Assembly: GCA_045541495.1 (NCBI GenBank)
Contig: JAZQJE010000072.1
Coordinates: 1-37,458, forward strand
Direction of reading: 5' to 3'
Source: RGIG3009 sp045541495
Lineage (GTDB): Bacteria > Bacillota > Clostridia > Oscillospirales > Acutalibacteraceae
DNA length: 37,458 nucleotides
This document shows, piece by piece, positions 1 to 6,640 of the stretch. The position numbers and the translations under genes are program-made. Each line of letters starts with the position of its first letter. Positions within the stretch are counted from its first letter, which is position 1. The notes under the pieces were generated by a model. The model was not told the DNA's origin. It saw nothing but the letters and a program-made list of their open reading frames with translations, and did not search any database.

Positions 1-195
1 CTGCGCCGCTATGAGCGGCGGTATGCGGATATCCTTGCCGTGTTGCCCTATTGTGATGAAGCCGTATTCTACGATAACGAAAACGGGTTTACCGTGGCGG
101 CGATCTACCAACACGGCGAACTGATACGAGCGGGCGGCCCGCTCCCACGGTGGATAGAGGAACTGCGACAGGCTTTAAGGAGTGATACCGTATAA
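1..195 (+). CDS. Zeta-toxin-like P-loop protein, C-terminal end (partial)
   Basis: The frame is open from the first base and stops with TAA at 193-195, giving 64 residues. It holds an Arg-rich helix (LRRYERRYADILAVL), then a DEAVFYDNENG strand and a final WIEELRQAL helix. The 'aD.a.fyDN' segment followed by a Trp-containing tail is typical of the end of zeta-toxin or predicted ABC-type ATPase kinases, which phosphorylate UDP-sugars as part of toxin-antitoxin pairs. The P-loop and catalytic part lie outside the window, so the activity cannot be checked. A Rho-independent terminator follows at 264-296. The position beside an integrase suggests mobile-element cargo. Confidence 0.55.
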   Translation: MRRYERRYADILAVLPYCDEAVFYDNENGFTVAAIYQHGELIRAGGPLPRWIEELRQALRSDTV

Positions 196-263
196 CTGTT
201 TGTGCTGAATCTATACAGTAGATCGTCGCAAATCGTCGATGATCGCACTGTGCAGTCAACTAC

Positions 264-296
264 AAAAGCCGCTTTTTATAAAAAAGGCGGTTTTTT
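264..296 (+). terminator. Rho-independent terminator
   Basis: A CCGC...GCGG stem with a T-run/A-run extension and one bulged G is followed by six T residues. It ends the zeta-toxin-like transcript and separates it from the integrase gene. Confidence 0.6.
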
Positions 297-363
297 CATA
301 CCGAAATCAAAACGCTGCGGCGCACGTCGCGCTGATGAGCGACCATGAAGGAGTGAAAGGCAC

Positions 364-1740
364 ATGGCAACCGTGGAAAAACGCGGCAACGCCTATCGGA
401 TCACCGTGTCTGCCGGTTACGATCTGCAAGGCAAACAGATTAAGCGCCGCATGACGTGGACACCTGATGAGGGGTTGACTGCGCGGCAGATCGAAAAGGA
501 ACTGGAAAAACAAAAGGTGTTGTTTGAAAAGCGGGTGCAGAGCGGGCAAGTGCTCGACGGCTCGATCCGCTTCGCGGACTACGCAGACTATTGGATGAAA
601 AACTATGTCCACGTGCATTTGCGGCCCGCTACCGCAGAGGGGTACCGCAATCTGTTAAAACGCACCACCGCCGCTCTCGGCCATATCCGACTGGATAAAC
701 TGCGCCCACACCATCTGATGGAGTTTTACACACAACTGGCGGCAGAGGGTGTACGCCTCGATTATCTGTACTGTGCAAAAACGGATCTCCGTTCGCTTGC
801 CAAAGAAAAACGGCTCTCCTATCAAAAGATCGCGGATATAGGCGGGATTTCCTGTGCAACCGTGTCAACCGCCATGCGCGGCGGTACGGTATCCGCTAAA
901 TCCGCACAGGCCGTCGCCGATGTGTTGGGGATCCCGCTCGGCGAATCGTTTGAGATCCGCCATCGTTCGGAAACCCTAACCGGCAATACCGCCCTGCATT
1001 ATCACCGCATGATCTCGGCCATGCTGGAAAAAGCCGTTAAATGGCAAATTCTGTATGATAACCCGTGCCGACGGGTAGAGGCTCCCCGCAAGGAGTACAA
1101 AGAGGCGGAGTATATGGACGAATACGAAGCACAACGCATGATGGAATGTTTACAGGACGAGCCGATAAAATACCGTGCCGCCGTTACGGTATTACTGTAC
1201 ACAGGCATGCGCCGTGGGGAACTGTGCGGACTGGAATGGGGGAAACTCGATCTTGACAGCGGCCTTGCCGATATCAACAAAACCTCTCAATATCTGCCGA
1301 ATCGCGGCATATTCGATGATGATACCAAAACCGTCATGTCCCGCCGCGTGATCCGTATACCGTCTCCTGCCGTGCAAGTGCTGCGGGAATGGCGAACGGA
1401 GCAGAATATACAACGGCTGAAAATGGGGGATAGGTGGATAGATAGCGGGAAAGTGTTTACCCAAGACAATGGTAATCCTATTTGTCCCGCCACGTTGTCA
1501 AAATGGTTTGGTGACTTTATCAAGCGGTACGATCTGCCGCCGATCCATCTGCACAGTCTGCGCCACACCAACGCCACGTTGATGATTGCCGCCGGTGCCG
1601 ATCTGCGTACCGTGTCCAAACGATTAGGCCATAGCAACATGAGCACCACCAGCGATATCTATACCCACGCCATACGCTCGGCAGACGAGCGGGCGGCGGA
1701 ACTGTTAGAGGATATCCTGCACCCCGTCAAAGGAGCATAA
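364..1740 (+). CDS. int: Tyrosine recombinase/integrase with an embedded XRE-type HTH
   Basis: This 458-aa phage/ICE-type tyrosine integrase catalyses site-specific integration and excision of its element. The catalytic set is visible: R283 in TGMRRGEL, H397 and R400 in HSLRHT, H423 in LGHSN and the nucleophile Y433 in DIYTH. The N-terminus (about 1-60) is an arm-binding domain and 67-240 is the SAM-like core-binding domain. Inside that domain, roughly residues 140-195 read as a Cro/XRE helix-turn-helix (KRLSYQKIADIGGIS, then ADVLGIPL), which a plain integrase lacks. This adds about 60 residues to the usual ~390. The ATG at 364 is preceded by AAGGAG at a good distance. Imperfect direct repeats lie just after the stop. 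Confidence 0.93.
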   Translation: MATVEKRGNAYRITVSAGYDLQGKQIKRRMTWTPDEGLTARQIEKELEKQKVLFEKRVQSGQVLDGSIRFADYADYWMKNYVHVHLRPATAEGYRNLLKRTTAALGHIRLDKLRPHHLMEFYTQLAAEGVRLDYLYCAKTDLRSLAKEKRLSYQKIADIGGISCATVSTAMRGGTVSAKSAQAVADVLGIPLGESFEIRHRSETLTGNTALHYHRMISAMLEKAVKWQILYDNPCRRVEAPRKEYKEAEYMDEYEAQRMMECLQDEPIKYRAAVTVLLYTGMRRGELCGLEWGKLDLDSGLADINKTSQYLPNRGIFDDDTKTVMSRRVIRIPSPAVQVLREWRTEQNIQRLKMGDRWIDSGKVFTQDNGNPICPATLSKWFGDFIKRYDLPPIHLHSLRHTNATLMIAAGADLRTVSKRLGHSNMSTTSDIYTHAIRSADERAAELLEDILHPVKGA

Positions 1741-1752
1741 TTCCTCGCGCGT

Positions 1753-1852
1753 TTTTTATGGTGTCCGATTTGTCCGGATGTACTATCTTTTTATGGTGTC
1801 GGAAATGTCGGAATGTGTTTCTCTTTTTAGGGTATTACAAATGTTACCATAG
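1753..1852. repeat. Three imperfect ~35-bp direct repeats after the integrase
   Basis: TTTTTATGGTGTC occurs at 1753-1765 and 1788-1800. A degenerate third copy (TTTTTAGGGTATTAC) begins at 1824. In the first two copies the motif continues as a second TGTC(C/G)GGA-like half. The 35-36-bp spacing, position and helical phasing fit integrase arm-type sites, but no binding evidence exists here. Confidence 0.45.
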
Positions 1853-1876
1853 GCACCTGCTCAAAGGTAAAACAAG

Positions 1877-1911
1877 ACCCGCCCGATCCATGACGGATTG
1901 AGCGGGTTTAT
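1877..1911. terminator. Bidirectional terminator hairpin
   Basis: ACCCGC...GCGGGT arms with a second short CGATCC/GGATTG helix and a T-rich flank lie between the end of the repeats and the 3' end of the leftward small gene. The right arm overlaps that gene's stop codon at 1908-1910. Confidence 0.5.
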
Positions 1912-2093
1912 TCTTCGCCTAATACTTCGTCTATCTTTTCATTGAGCCAGTCCACCTTGGTTTGGCAGCGCACGCGTAGCACTTCCTCAAAGCGTTCCAA
2001 CTTCTTCCGATCCACTTCCACGGTGAATATCTTGTAGTTATCCTGTAAGCGGCGTTGTCGGTAATACCAGGCTCGATCCCGCCGTTGTTTCAT
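1908..2093 (-). CDS. Small basic hypothetical protein, 61 aa
   Basis: The protein starts MKQRRDRAWYYRQRRLQDNY and ends with an acidic helix (DEVLGEE). The ATG at 2093 is preceded by AAGGGCG at about 10 nt. It is highly charged and probably helical. No family is recognised. The basic N-terminus could bind nucleic acid, but nothing specific shows this. It runs opposite to the integrase and likely belongs to the same element, together with the gene at 2366-2695. Confidence 0.55.
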   Translation of the reverse strand: MKQRRDRAWYYRQRRLQDNYKIFTVEVDRKKLERFEEVLRVRCQTKVDWLNEKIDEVLGEE

Positions 2094-2318
2094 GTTCTCA
2101 CGCCCTTAAATAAAATATAGCCTGTTGTTTTGTACGAAAGTGGTTGCGTGCAACCATCCAAAAAGAAAACCGCCGTGTATTCACTTTAATTGCGGCAGAA
2201 TCGCCCGCAGATTTCCGCCCGCTTTCCGTTTGGGGATTTCGGGAATATCCTTTCTTCGCTAAACCGAAAACGCCTAAAATCGGCAAAAGAACGGCAAAAA
2301 CGGTAAAAGGGAAACGCA

Positions 2319-2361
2319 TACCCGCTTAACCGTTCGGGATCGCCGTACAGTTAAGCGGGTA
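2319..2361. repeat. 12-bp perfect inverted repeat in a 270-bp gene-free gap
   Basis: TACCCGCTTAAC (2319-2330) and GTTAAGCGGGTA (2350-2361) can pair around a 19-nt loop. It lies in the gap 2094-2365 between two leftward genes. There is no T-run on either side, so it is more likely a regulatory or recombination hairpin than a terminator. Two open frames cross the gap, but neither has a ribosome site, and no gene is called. Confidence 0.5.
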
Positions 2362-2365
2362 CCGT

Positions 2366-2695
2366 TTAATTTCCCGATAAAAAACGGTTGATATAGGGCC
2401 GTATGTCCCGCAGTTCTTTTAGTGTGTCGCTATCGATCATGCGAGTGTCCACGATCTCGCCGATCAGCGCACAGGCTTTGGCAAGAGCGGCGGTAACCTC
2501 ATCGGGCACTTTGTGTCCCCGAAACTTCTTAAAATAGCCGCGTCCGGTATATTCCAACATCGGCAGGCTCATTTCCAATTCATCCACCATGTCCTCGGTC
2601 AATTCCTCTCCCGCTGCCAAATCATCAATAACGATCCCGATCATCACAATCGCACCGGCAAGCATAGCCTTGGTGCCGCCTAATATTGCTTTCAT
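2366..2695 (-). CDS. Hypothetical protein, 109 aa, with a hydrophobic N-terminus
   Basis: An AGGAG ribosome site precedes the ATG at 2695 on the minus strand. Residues 1-28 (MKAILGGTKAMLAGAIVMIG...) form a hydrophobic or signal-like helix rich in Ala, Ile and Met. The rest is an acidic then mixed helical domain ending in a DIRPYINRFLSGN tail. No family is recognised. It is transcribed away from the repeat block at 2850-2915 and towards the smaller leftward gene, so the two may share a transcript. Confidence 0.6.
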   Translation of the reverse strand: MKAILGGTKAMLAGAIVMIGIVIDDLAAGEELTEDMVDELEMSLPMLEYTGRGYFKKFRGHKVPDEVTAALAKACALIGEIVDTRMIDSDTLKELRDIRPYINRFLSGN

Positions 2696-2851
2696 TTTCT
2701 GTCACGCTCCTGTTTCTGTTCGGTGCCTGTCGGCTCCCGCTTGTGCGGTCAACTGCAAAGCCGCCCGCTCATGGAATTGTCTATGTAAACTATCCGTTTT
2801 CCCGTGACCGTTTTTGTACCACTTTGTGTCACGATCACAAACTTGCTAATC

Positions 2852-2914
2852 TTGGGGTTTATTTGGGGTTTATTTCCGCCGTAAACCCCAAAAAATTACA
2901 AACGATTACAAACG
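2852..2914. repeat. Att-like block: tandem 11-mers, an inverted copy and tandem 10-mers
   Basis: TTGGGGTTTAT is repeated head to tail at 2852-2862 and 2863-2873. An inverted copy TAAACCCCAAA (2882-2892) can form an 11-bp stem with the second repeat. ATTACAAACG follows in tandem at 2895-2904 and 2905-2914, with looser copies further on (ATTACGAAAG, ATCGCAAACG). The 11-bp tandem arrangement copies the one next to the prophage integrase at 16552-16573. The gap 2696-3039 holds no gene. It is probably a recombinase-binding region at an element border. Confidence 0.5.
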
Positions 2915-3039
2915 ATAAAAGTCTGTAAACCCGCATAAAACCTCACTTTGTCGAACATTACGAAAGATCGCAAACGACCAAATTTGCCACTACGAATCGA
3001 CTCTAAGCATGAAAACATATACTTAAAAGAGGTTGGTTT

Positions 3040-4044
3040 ATGCCATTAGAAATTGTAAGAAACGATATAACGAAGATGAAGGTGGATGCTGTTGTGAATG
3101 CTGCCAATGAGTCGCTTTTAGGCGGTGGCGGTGTTGACGGTGCGATTCACTATGCCGCAGGGCCGGAGTTGCTCGCTGATTGCAAAACGCTTGGTGGTTG
3201 CAAGACTGGAAAAGCAAAGATTACCGGCGGATACAATCTTCCTGCGAAATACGTGATACATACCGTCGGCCCTGTTTATGATGACGGTAAGCACGGCGAA
3301 AAGGCATTGCTCGAATCGTGCTACCGTGAATCTTTGATGCTTGCGAAAGCGCATAACTGCGAAACGGTGGCTTTTCCGTTGATTTCTTCGGGTGTATACG
3401 GATACCCGAAAGACCAAGCGTTAAAGGTTGCTATTGATGTCATCAGCGACTTTCTTCTTGAAAACGAGATGAAGGTCTATATTGTCATATTTGATAAGGC
3501 TGCTTACAAAATTAGTGAGAAGTTGTTCTCTGATATCGCCGAATACATTGACGATAATTACGTAGACAAGCATACCAACTACCGTCGCGAAAGCATGCGG
3601 ATGAATATGCCTATGCAGGCATCTATCGGTATGTTTGAGGCTGATCTGTGTGAATGCAAGGCTATGCTTTCTGAGGAAGATCTCGATGCCAAGCTCAAGC
3701 AGATTGACGAGAGCTTTTCGCAGATGCTTCTTCGTAAGATTGATGAGAAAGGTATGACCGATGCCGAGTGCTATAAGAACGCGAACATCGACCGCAAGTT
3801 ATTCTCCAAGATTCGCGGCGATGTGAATTATAAGCCGAGCAAGCCCACTGCAATTGCTTTTGCTATCTCGTTGGAACTTTCTCTTGACGAAACGGAAGAT
3901 ATGCTTAAAAAGGCAGGGTTTGCCCTTTCTCACAGCAATAAATTCGATATTATCGTTGAGTATTTTATAAGCAAAGGTAATTACAATATCTTTGAAATTA
4001 ATGAAGCGTTGTTTGCCTTTGATCAAAGTTTGTTAGGAGCGTAA
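3040..4044 (+). CDS. MacroD-type macrodomain protein with C-terminal helical domain
   Basis: Residues 1-160 form a macrodomain. NAAN is at 20-23, the GGGGVDGAIH loop at 28-37, and the second ligand loop reads LISSGVYGYP. MacroD-class proteins bind ADP-ribose and hydrolyse O-acetyl-ADP-ribose or mono-ADP-ribose from proteins and nucleic acid. Residues about 190-334 form a separate all-helical domain with a DNA-binding-like turn (ANIDRKLFSKIRGD) and a conserved-looking C-terminus (FEINEALFAFDQSLLGA). Similar C-terminal domains are common in Clostridia as fusions. The ATG at 3040 has AGAGG upstream. The gene is visibly AT-richer than the integrase. It is first of three co-directional genes ending in a VWA protein, so a role in stress or conflict signalling is an inference. 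Confidence 0.88.
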   Translation: MPLEIVRNDITKMKVDAVVNAANESLLGGGGVDGAIHYAAGPELLADCKTLGGCKTGKAKITGGYNLPAKYVIHTVGPVYDDGKHGEKALLESCYRESLMLAKAHNCETVAFPLISSGVYGYPKDQALKVAIDVISDFLLENEMKVYIVIFDKAAYKISEKLFSDIAEYIDDNYVDKHTNYRRESMRMNMPMQASIGMFEADLCECKAMLSEEDLDAKLKQIDESFSQMLLRKIDEKGMTDAECYKNANIDRKLFSKIRGDVNYKPSKPTAIAFAISLELSLDETEDMLKKAGFALSHSNKFDIIVEYFISKGNYNIFEINEALFAFDQSLLGA

Positions 4045-4046
4045 AT

Positions 4047-4424
4047 ATGCGAACTGAAGAATATTTGGTTTTCAAAGACAGTGATAAAAAGGAACACAAA
4101 ACACGAATTACAAAAATCACTGAAATTGAAGAGATTTTAGAAGAAGTTAATGCTAAGGACCAATTGCACGACTGGAGTCTCGAATACATTTCATGCGACG
4201 GAAAAAGCGCTCAAGTAACAGTGAAATCTTATGAGGACGAAACCTTGTTTCATTTTCATATCAGCGGATTGCAACAATACAATATAGATTTAGATGTTGT
4301 TGTGAGATGGTTGTACGAAGTTAACTTTAAGGTCTCGAACGTGATTTCAATAATCTTTGATGGCGTGGGTATTGAAATTACTGCTAAGGAAGTTGTATTG
4401 GAGATACAAGAAAAAATATCATAA
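4047..4424 (+). CDS. Hypothetical acidic protein, 125 aa, between macro and VWA genes
   Basis: The gene starts two bases after the macrodomain stop, with AGGAG inside the previous gene's end, so it is translationally linked. The protein is acidic and predicted mixed alpha/beta. It has an N-terminal strand pair (EYLVFKDSDKKEHKTRITKI), a helix, then alternating strands (AQVTVKSYEDETLFHFHISG) and a closing VVLEIQEKIS. No signal peptide, membrane helix or known motif is seen. Its place suggests a partner of the macrodomain or VWA protein. Confidence 0.75.
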   Translation: MRTEEYLVFKDSDKKEHKTRITKITEIEEILEEVNAKDQLHDWSLEYISCDGKSAQVTVKSYEDETLFHFHISGLQQYNIDLDVVVRWLYEVNFKVSNVISIIFDGVGIEITAKEVVLEIQEKIS

Positions 4425-4448
4425 TATTTGTCGCCTCGTAAGCGACCT

Positions 4449-4498
4449 AACCTCTCTTTTGTTGGTGTAGAATGAGTACATCAAATGAAAGAGAGGTT
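4449..4498 (+). promoter_or_regulatory. Inverted repeat masking the VWA ribosome site
   Basis: AACCTCTCTTT (4449-4459) is an exact reverse complement of AAAGAGAGGTT (4488-4498). The right arm contains the GAGAGG ribosome site of the VWA gene and is followed by a short T-rich stretch. It could act as an attenuator or as a translational lock. A smaller GTCGC/GCGAC hairpin sits just upstream at 4429-4445. Confidence 0.55.
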
Positions 4499-4505
4499 TT
4501 CTATT

Positions 4506-5165
4506 ATGAAAAACAAAAACAACGTAACCGAACTCGTATTCATTTTGGACCGTAGTGGCTCTATGTCGGGGTTGGAGAGCGATACCATCGGCGGGTTTAA
4601 CTCCATGATTGAGAAACAGAAGAAGCAAGAAGGTGAATGCTACGTTTCTACCGTCCTCTTTGATGATGAGAGTGAAGTTCTGCACGATCGCGTGAAGCTC
4701 GGCGATATTCCGAAGATGACCGACCGAGATTACACAGTCAGAGGTTGCACCGCGCTGATTGATGCGATTGGCGGTGCGATTCATCACATCGGTAACATTC
4801 ACAAGTATGCTCGTCCCGAAGATGTTCCGGAGCACACGATGTTTGTTATCACAACCGATGGACAAGAAAACGCCAGTCATCGCTACAACAGCGAGCAAGT
4901 GAAAAAGATGATTGAGCGCCAAAAAGAAAAATACGGTTGGGAATTCCTCTTTATTGGTGCGAACATTGATGCAGTTGAAACTGCGGCTCGCTATGGTATC
5001 GATAAAGATCGAGCAGTCAATTACAATGCCGATGGTGAGGGCACCCATATCCTTTATGAGTCGGTTGCAAAAGCGGTATGTAATGTCCGAGCAAGCGCAC
5101 CGCTGAGCGCGGATTGGAGCGAAGAAATCAACGCTGACTATCAGCGACGCGGAAAGAAAAAATAA
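4506..5165 (+). CDS. VWA domain protein with intact MIDAS
   Basis: This 219-aa protein is almost entirely one von Willebrand factor A domain. The metal-ion site is complete: DRSGSMSG near the N-terminus, a Thr in VRGCTALIDAIGG and an Asp in FVITTDGQEN. VWA domains of this cytoplasmic type assemble protein complexes in a metal-dependent way. There is no signal peptide. The start is taken at 4506 because GAGAGG lies 9-15 bases upstream; the earlier in-frame ATG at 4485 overlaps that site. It is last in the macro-unknown-VWA operon and is followed by a strong terminator. Macro and VWA domains occur together in bacterial stress and conflict systems, but the specific system is not identified. Confidence 0.88.
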   Translation: MKNKNNVTELVFILDRSGSMSGLESDTIGGFNSMIEKQKKQEGECYVSTVLFDDESEVLHDRVKLGDIPKMTDRDYTVRGCTALIDAIGGAIHHIGNIHKYARPEDVPEHTMFVITTDGQENASHRYNSEQVKKMIERQKEKYGWEFLFIGANIDAVETAARYGIDKDRAVNYNADGEGTHILYESVAKAVCNVRASAPLSADWSEEINADYQRRGKKK

Positions 5166-5183
5166 TATTATCTCGTTGGACGA

Positions 5184-5229
5184 AAGTCGTCATACGACAT
5201 CTTTTTAGATGTTGCGTGGCGACTTTTTT
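5184..5229 (+). terminator. Strong Rho-independent terminator
   Basis: A 19-bp stem (AAGTCGTC...GGCGACTT) tolerating G-U pairs closes on a TTTT loop and is followed by T6GT4. It ends the macro-VWA operon and insulates it from the repeat array. Confidence 0.8.
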
Positions 5230-5267
5230 GTTTTGTTTCAAAAAAGTGTCAGATTTCGAATGAAAAT

Positions 5268-6000
5268 TTCCCAATTGATTAGAGAGGGTTAAAAATATTT
5301 TTAAAAATTTTTTGACTTTTTTCAAAAATCTGTCCCAATTGATTAGTGAGGGGTATTTTTTGAAAGACACTTAAATTTCAGGTGTTTTCGTTGCCTATCT
5401 AAGGGCAACAGAAAAATGTTTGAAAAAAATTTCGCAAACATATGCACAAAATGGCCGATTTTTGACGTTATGTGAGGAGGATAAAAAATTAAAAATGTTT
5501 TGGTAGTTTTTCAAGTTGTCTCACAACTGATTAGTGAGGGGACAAAAATTTTTTCGCCGATTCCATAAAATATTCGGCAGTTAATTAGTGGGGAGAAATT
5601 TTTCTAAAAGCTACCTAAATTTTAGGCGTTCTCGTTGCCTATCTAAGGGAGAACAAAATATTTTTCGAAACTATGCAAATTTTGCCCGATTTTTGACATT
5701 TAGTAGGAGGGTTAAAAATTTTTTGATCAAAACCCGAACGAAACGGCCTTTTCGATGCCTACCAAGTGAGGGGTAAAAAAGTTTTTAGCAAAAATGATTT
5801 TTTCGTTATCTATAAGGGTGAGGACAAAAATTTTCGTTTTCACTTGAAAAAACGCCTCTCTCGATGCCTACCAATTAGAGGGGTATTTTAAAAGATCGAT
5901 CTCAAAGTTTTCGTTATTTGATAACTGCCCCCACAAATTCGGAAAAATTTATAAATCTAAAAGGCAACTTTTCGCCCATCTCGTTGCCTATCTAAGGGAA
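5268..6000 (+). repeat. Array of about 13 degenerate ~60-bp units with hairpin potential
   Basis: G-rich cores recur near 5281, 5341, 5400, 5471, 5531, 5585, 5643, 5701, 5764, 5814, 5873, (5927) and 5991, a mean period of about 59 bp. Two core types alternate: TTGATTAGTGAGGGG and CGTTGCCTATCTAAGGG. The cores are flanked by ATTTTT/AAAAAT tracts. Several units fold with different but complementary arms: GTTCTC/GAGAAC around 5628-5653, TTTTCGTTGCC/GGCAAC-A-GAAAA around 5385-5415, CCTCT/AGAGG around 5855-5881, and TTGTC-TCAC/GTGA-GGG-GACAA around 5516-5545. No gene is seen from 5230 to 6234. It lies directly upstream of the mobilisation genes. The function is unknown. Confidence 0.75.
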
Positions 6001-6091
6001 CGTTTGGAATATGACAACTGAATAACCGTCCGAATGGGATATGACCTTGCGATGATATGAGCGAGGCGACGCTGCGGTGGGAGTCCGGGGC

Positions 6092-6111
6092 GTTATAGCG
6101 AGAGCTATAAC
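6092..6111 (+). other. oriT: Candidate oriT hairpin
   Basis: A perfect GTTATAGC/GCTATAAC stem with a GAGA loop sits about 530 bp before the mobC-like gene and 800 bp before the relaxase. It is followed by ACTTTAGGGATATAAAAACG. GATATGA-like motifs recur nearby (6006-6059). An inverted repeat beside a unique sequence upstream of the relaxase genes is the normal layout of a MOBP oriT. The nic site itself cannot be assigned. Confidence 0.4.
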
Positions 6112-6165
6112 TTTAGGGATATAAAAACGACATTCGGGTAGAACGGTAAAAAACAAAATTAACCT

Positions 6166-6190
6166 ATGAAAGGAGGTGAGGCCGATGTAG
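6166..6190 (+). promoter_or_regulatory. Start-stop leader (ATG TAG) behind a perfect ribosome site
   Basis: AGGAGGTGA (6171-6179) is followed by ATG TAG TAG at 6185, a start codon directly followed by two stops. The same AAAACAAAATT...GAAAGGAGGTGA context is repeated at 6205-6226 and there serves the real gene at 6235. An in-frame ATG at 6166 could also read through into that gene. A start-stop element can stall a ribosome and tune the next gene. Confidence 0.4.
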
Positions 6191-6234
6191 TAGACCTCGC
6201 TCAAAAAACAAAATTGAAAGGAGGTGAAAAAAGA

Positions 6235-6534
6235 ATGTTTTGTGCCTATTCGAAACGACAGTTTGCGCAGAGTGATTTCGATGCGACGGGATATGTGTTC
6301 CCGACCGACGAGGGTGTTTTCAAGGCGGTGCTGGACTGCAAGCGTTACGGCAAGACCCGTAACCTGATCGGTTACTTTACCTTTGAAAACGGGCAGACGA
6401 TCATGACCTCTGCGTGGCAGAACGACAACTATCACGGCTTGCAGGAAGTACCCTTCGGCGCCCTGATGGAGCTGACGTTTGTTAAAAACAAACGCGGTGT
6501 AATCCACCTGCGGAAAGCAGAACGGTTGGGATAA
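6235..6534 (+). CDS. Hypothetical mobilisation-region protein, 99 aa
   Basis: It starts MFCAYSKRQFAQSDFD with AAAGGAGGTG 8 bases upstream, which is why 6235 is preferred over the in-frame ATG at 6166. The sequence alternates short beta strands (GYVFPTDEG, NLIGYFTFENG, IMTSAWQND, LMELTFVKNKRG, VIHLRKAERLG), compatible with a small beta-barrel such as an OB fold, though no family is recognised. It opens the mobilisation operon before the MobC-like and relaxase genes, so a DNA-handling role is possible. Confidence 0.7.
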   Translation: MFCAYSKRQFAQSDFDATGYVFPTDEGVFKAVLDCKRYGKTRNLIGYFTFENGQTIMTSAWQNDNYHGLQEVPFGALMELTFVKNKRGVIHLRKAERLG

Positions 6535-6564
6535 GCCAAAGGCTGTCCTATACCGTAACGAGCA

Positions 6565-6616
6565 GGGCATTTGTGTGCCAAATGCCCGTCGCTTTAGGGG
6601 ACCCCTGCCCCTAAAG
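6565..6616 (+). promoter_or_regulatory. Two adjacent perfect 9-bp hairpins before mobC
   Basis: GGGCATTTG/CAAATGCCC (6565-6587, loop TGTGC) is followed four bases later by CTTTAGGGG/CCCCTAAAG (6592-6616, loop ACCCCTG). No T-run follows, so these are not simple terminators. They may be processing or attenuation structures, or accessory relaxosome sites, as they sit directly before the mobC-like gene. Confidence 0.5.
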
Positions 6617-6640
6617 TCCAATAAGAAAGGAGAAAATTTT

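Noticed and set aside
2098..2329. Overlapping small open frames on both strands
   Set aside because: Neither has a ribosome site or a convincing protein pattern, and an inverted repeat spans their common end.
2852..2892. Terminator after the leftward genes
   Set aside because: The stem is strong, but it lies upstream of those genes and has no suitable T-run in either direction.
5588..5776. 62-aa open frame inside the repeat array
   Set aside because: It follows the repeat sequence, has odd composition and no ribosome site.
5268..6000. CRISPR array or integron attC array
   Set aside because: The repeats are too divergent for CRISPR and no cas gene is near. The cores do not match the conserved attC ends, and no integron integrase or cassettes are present.
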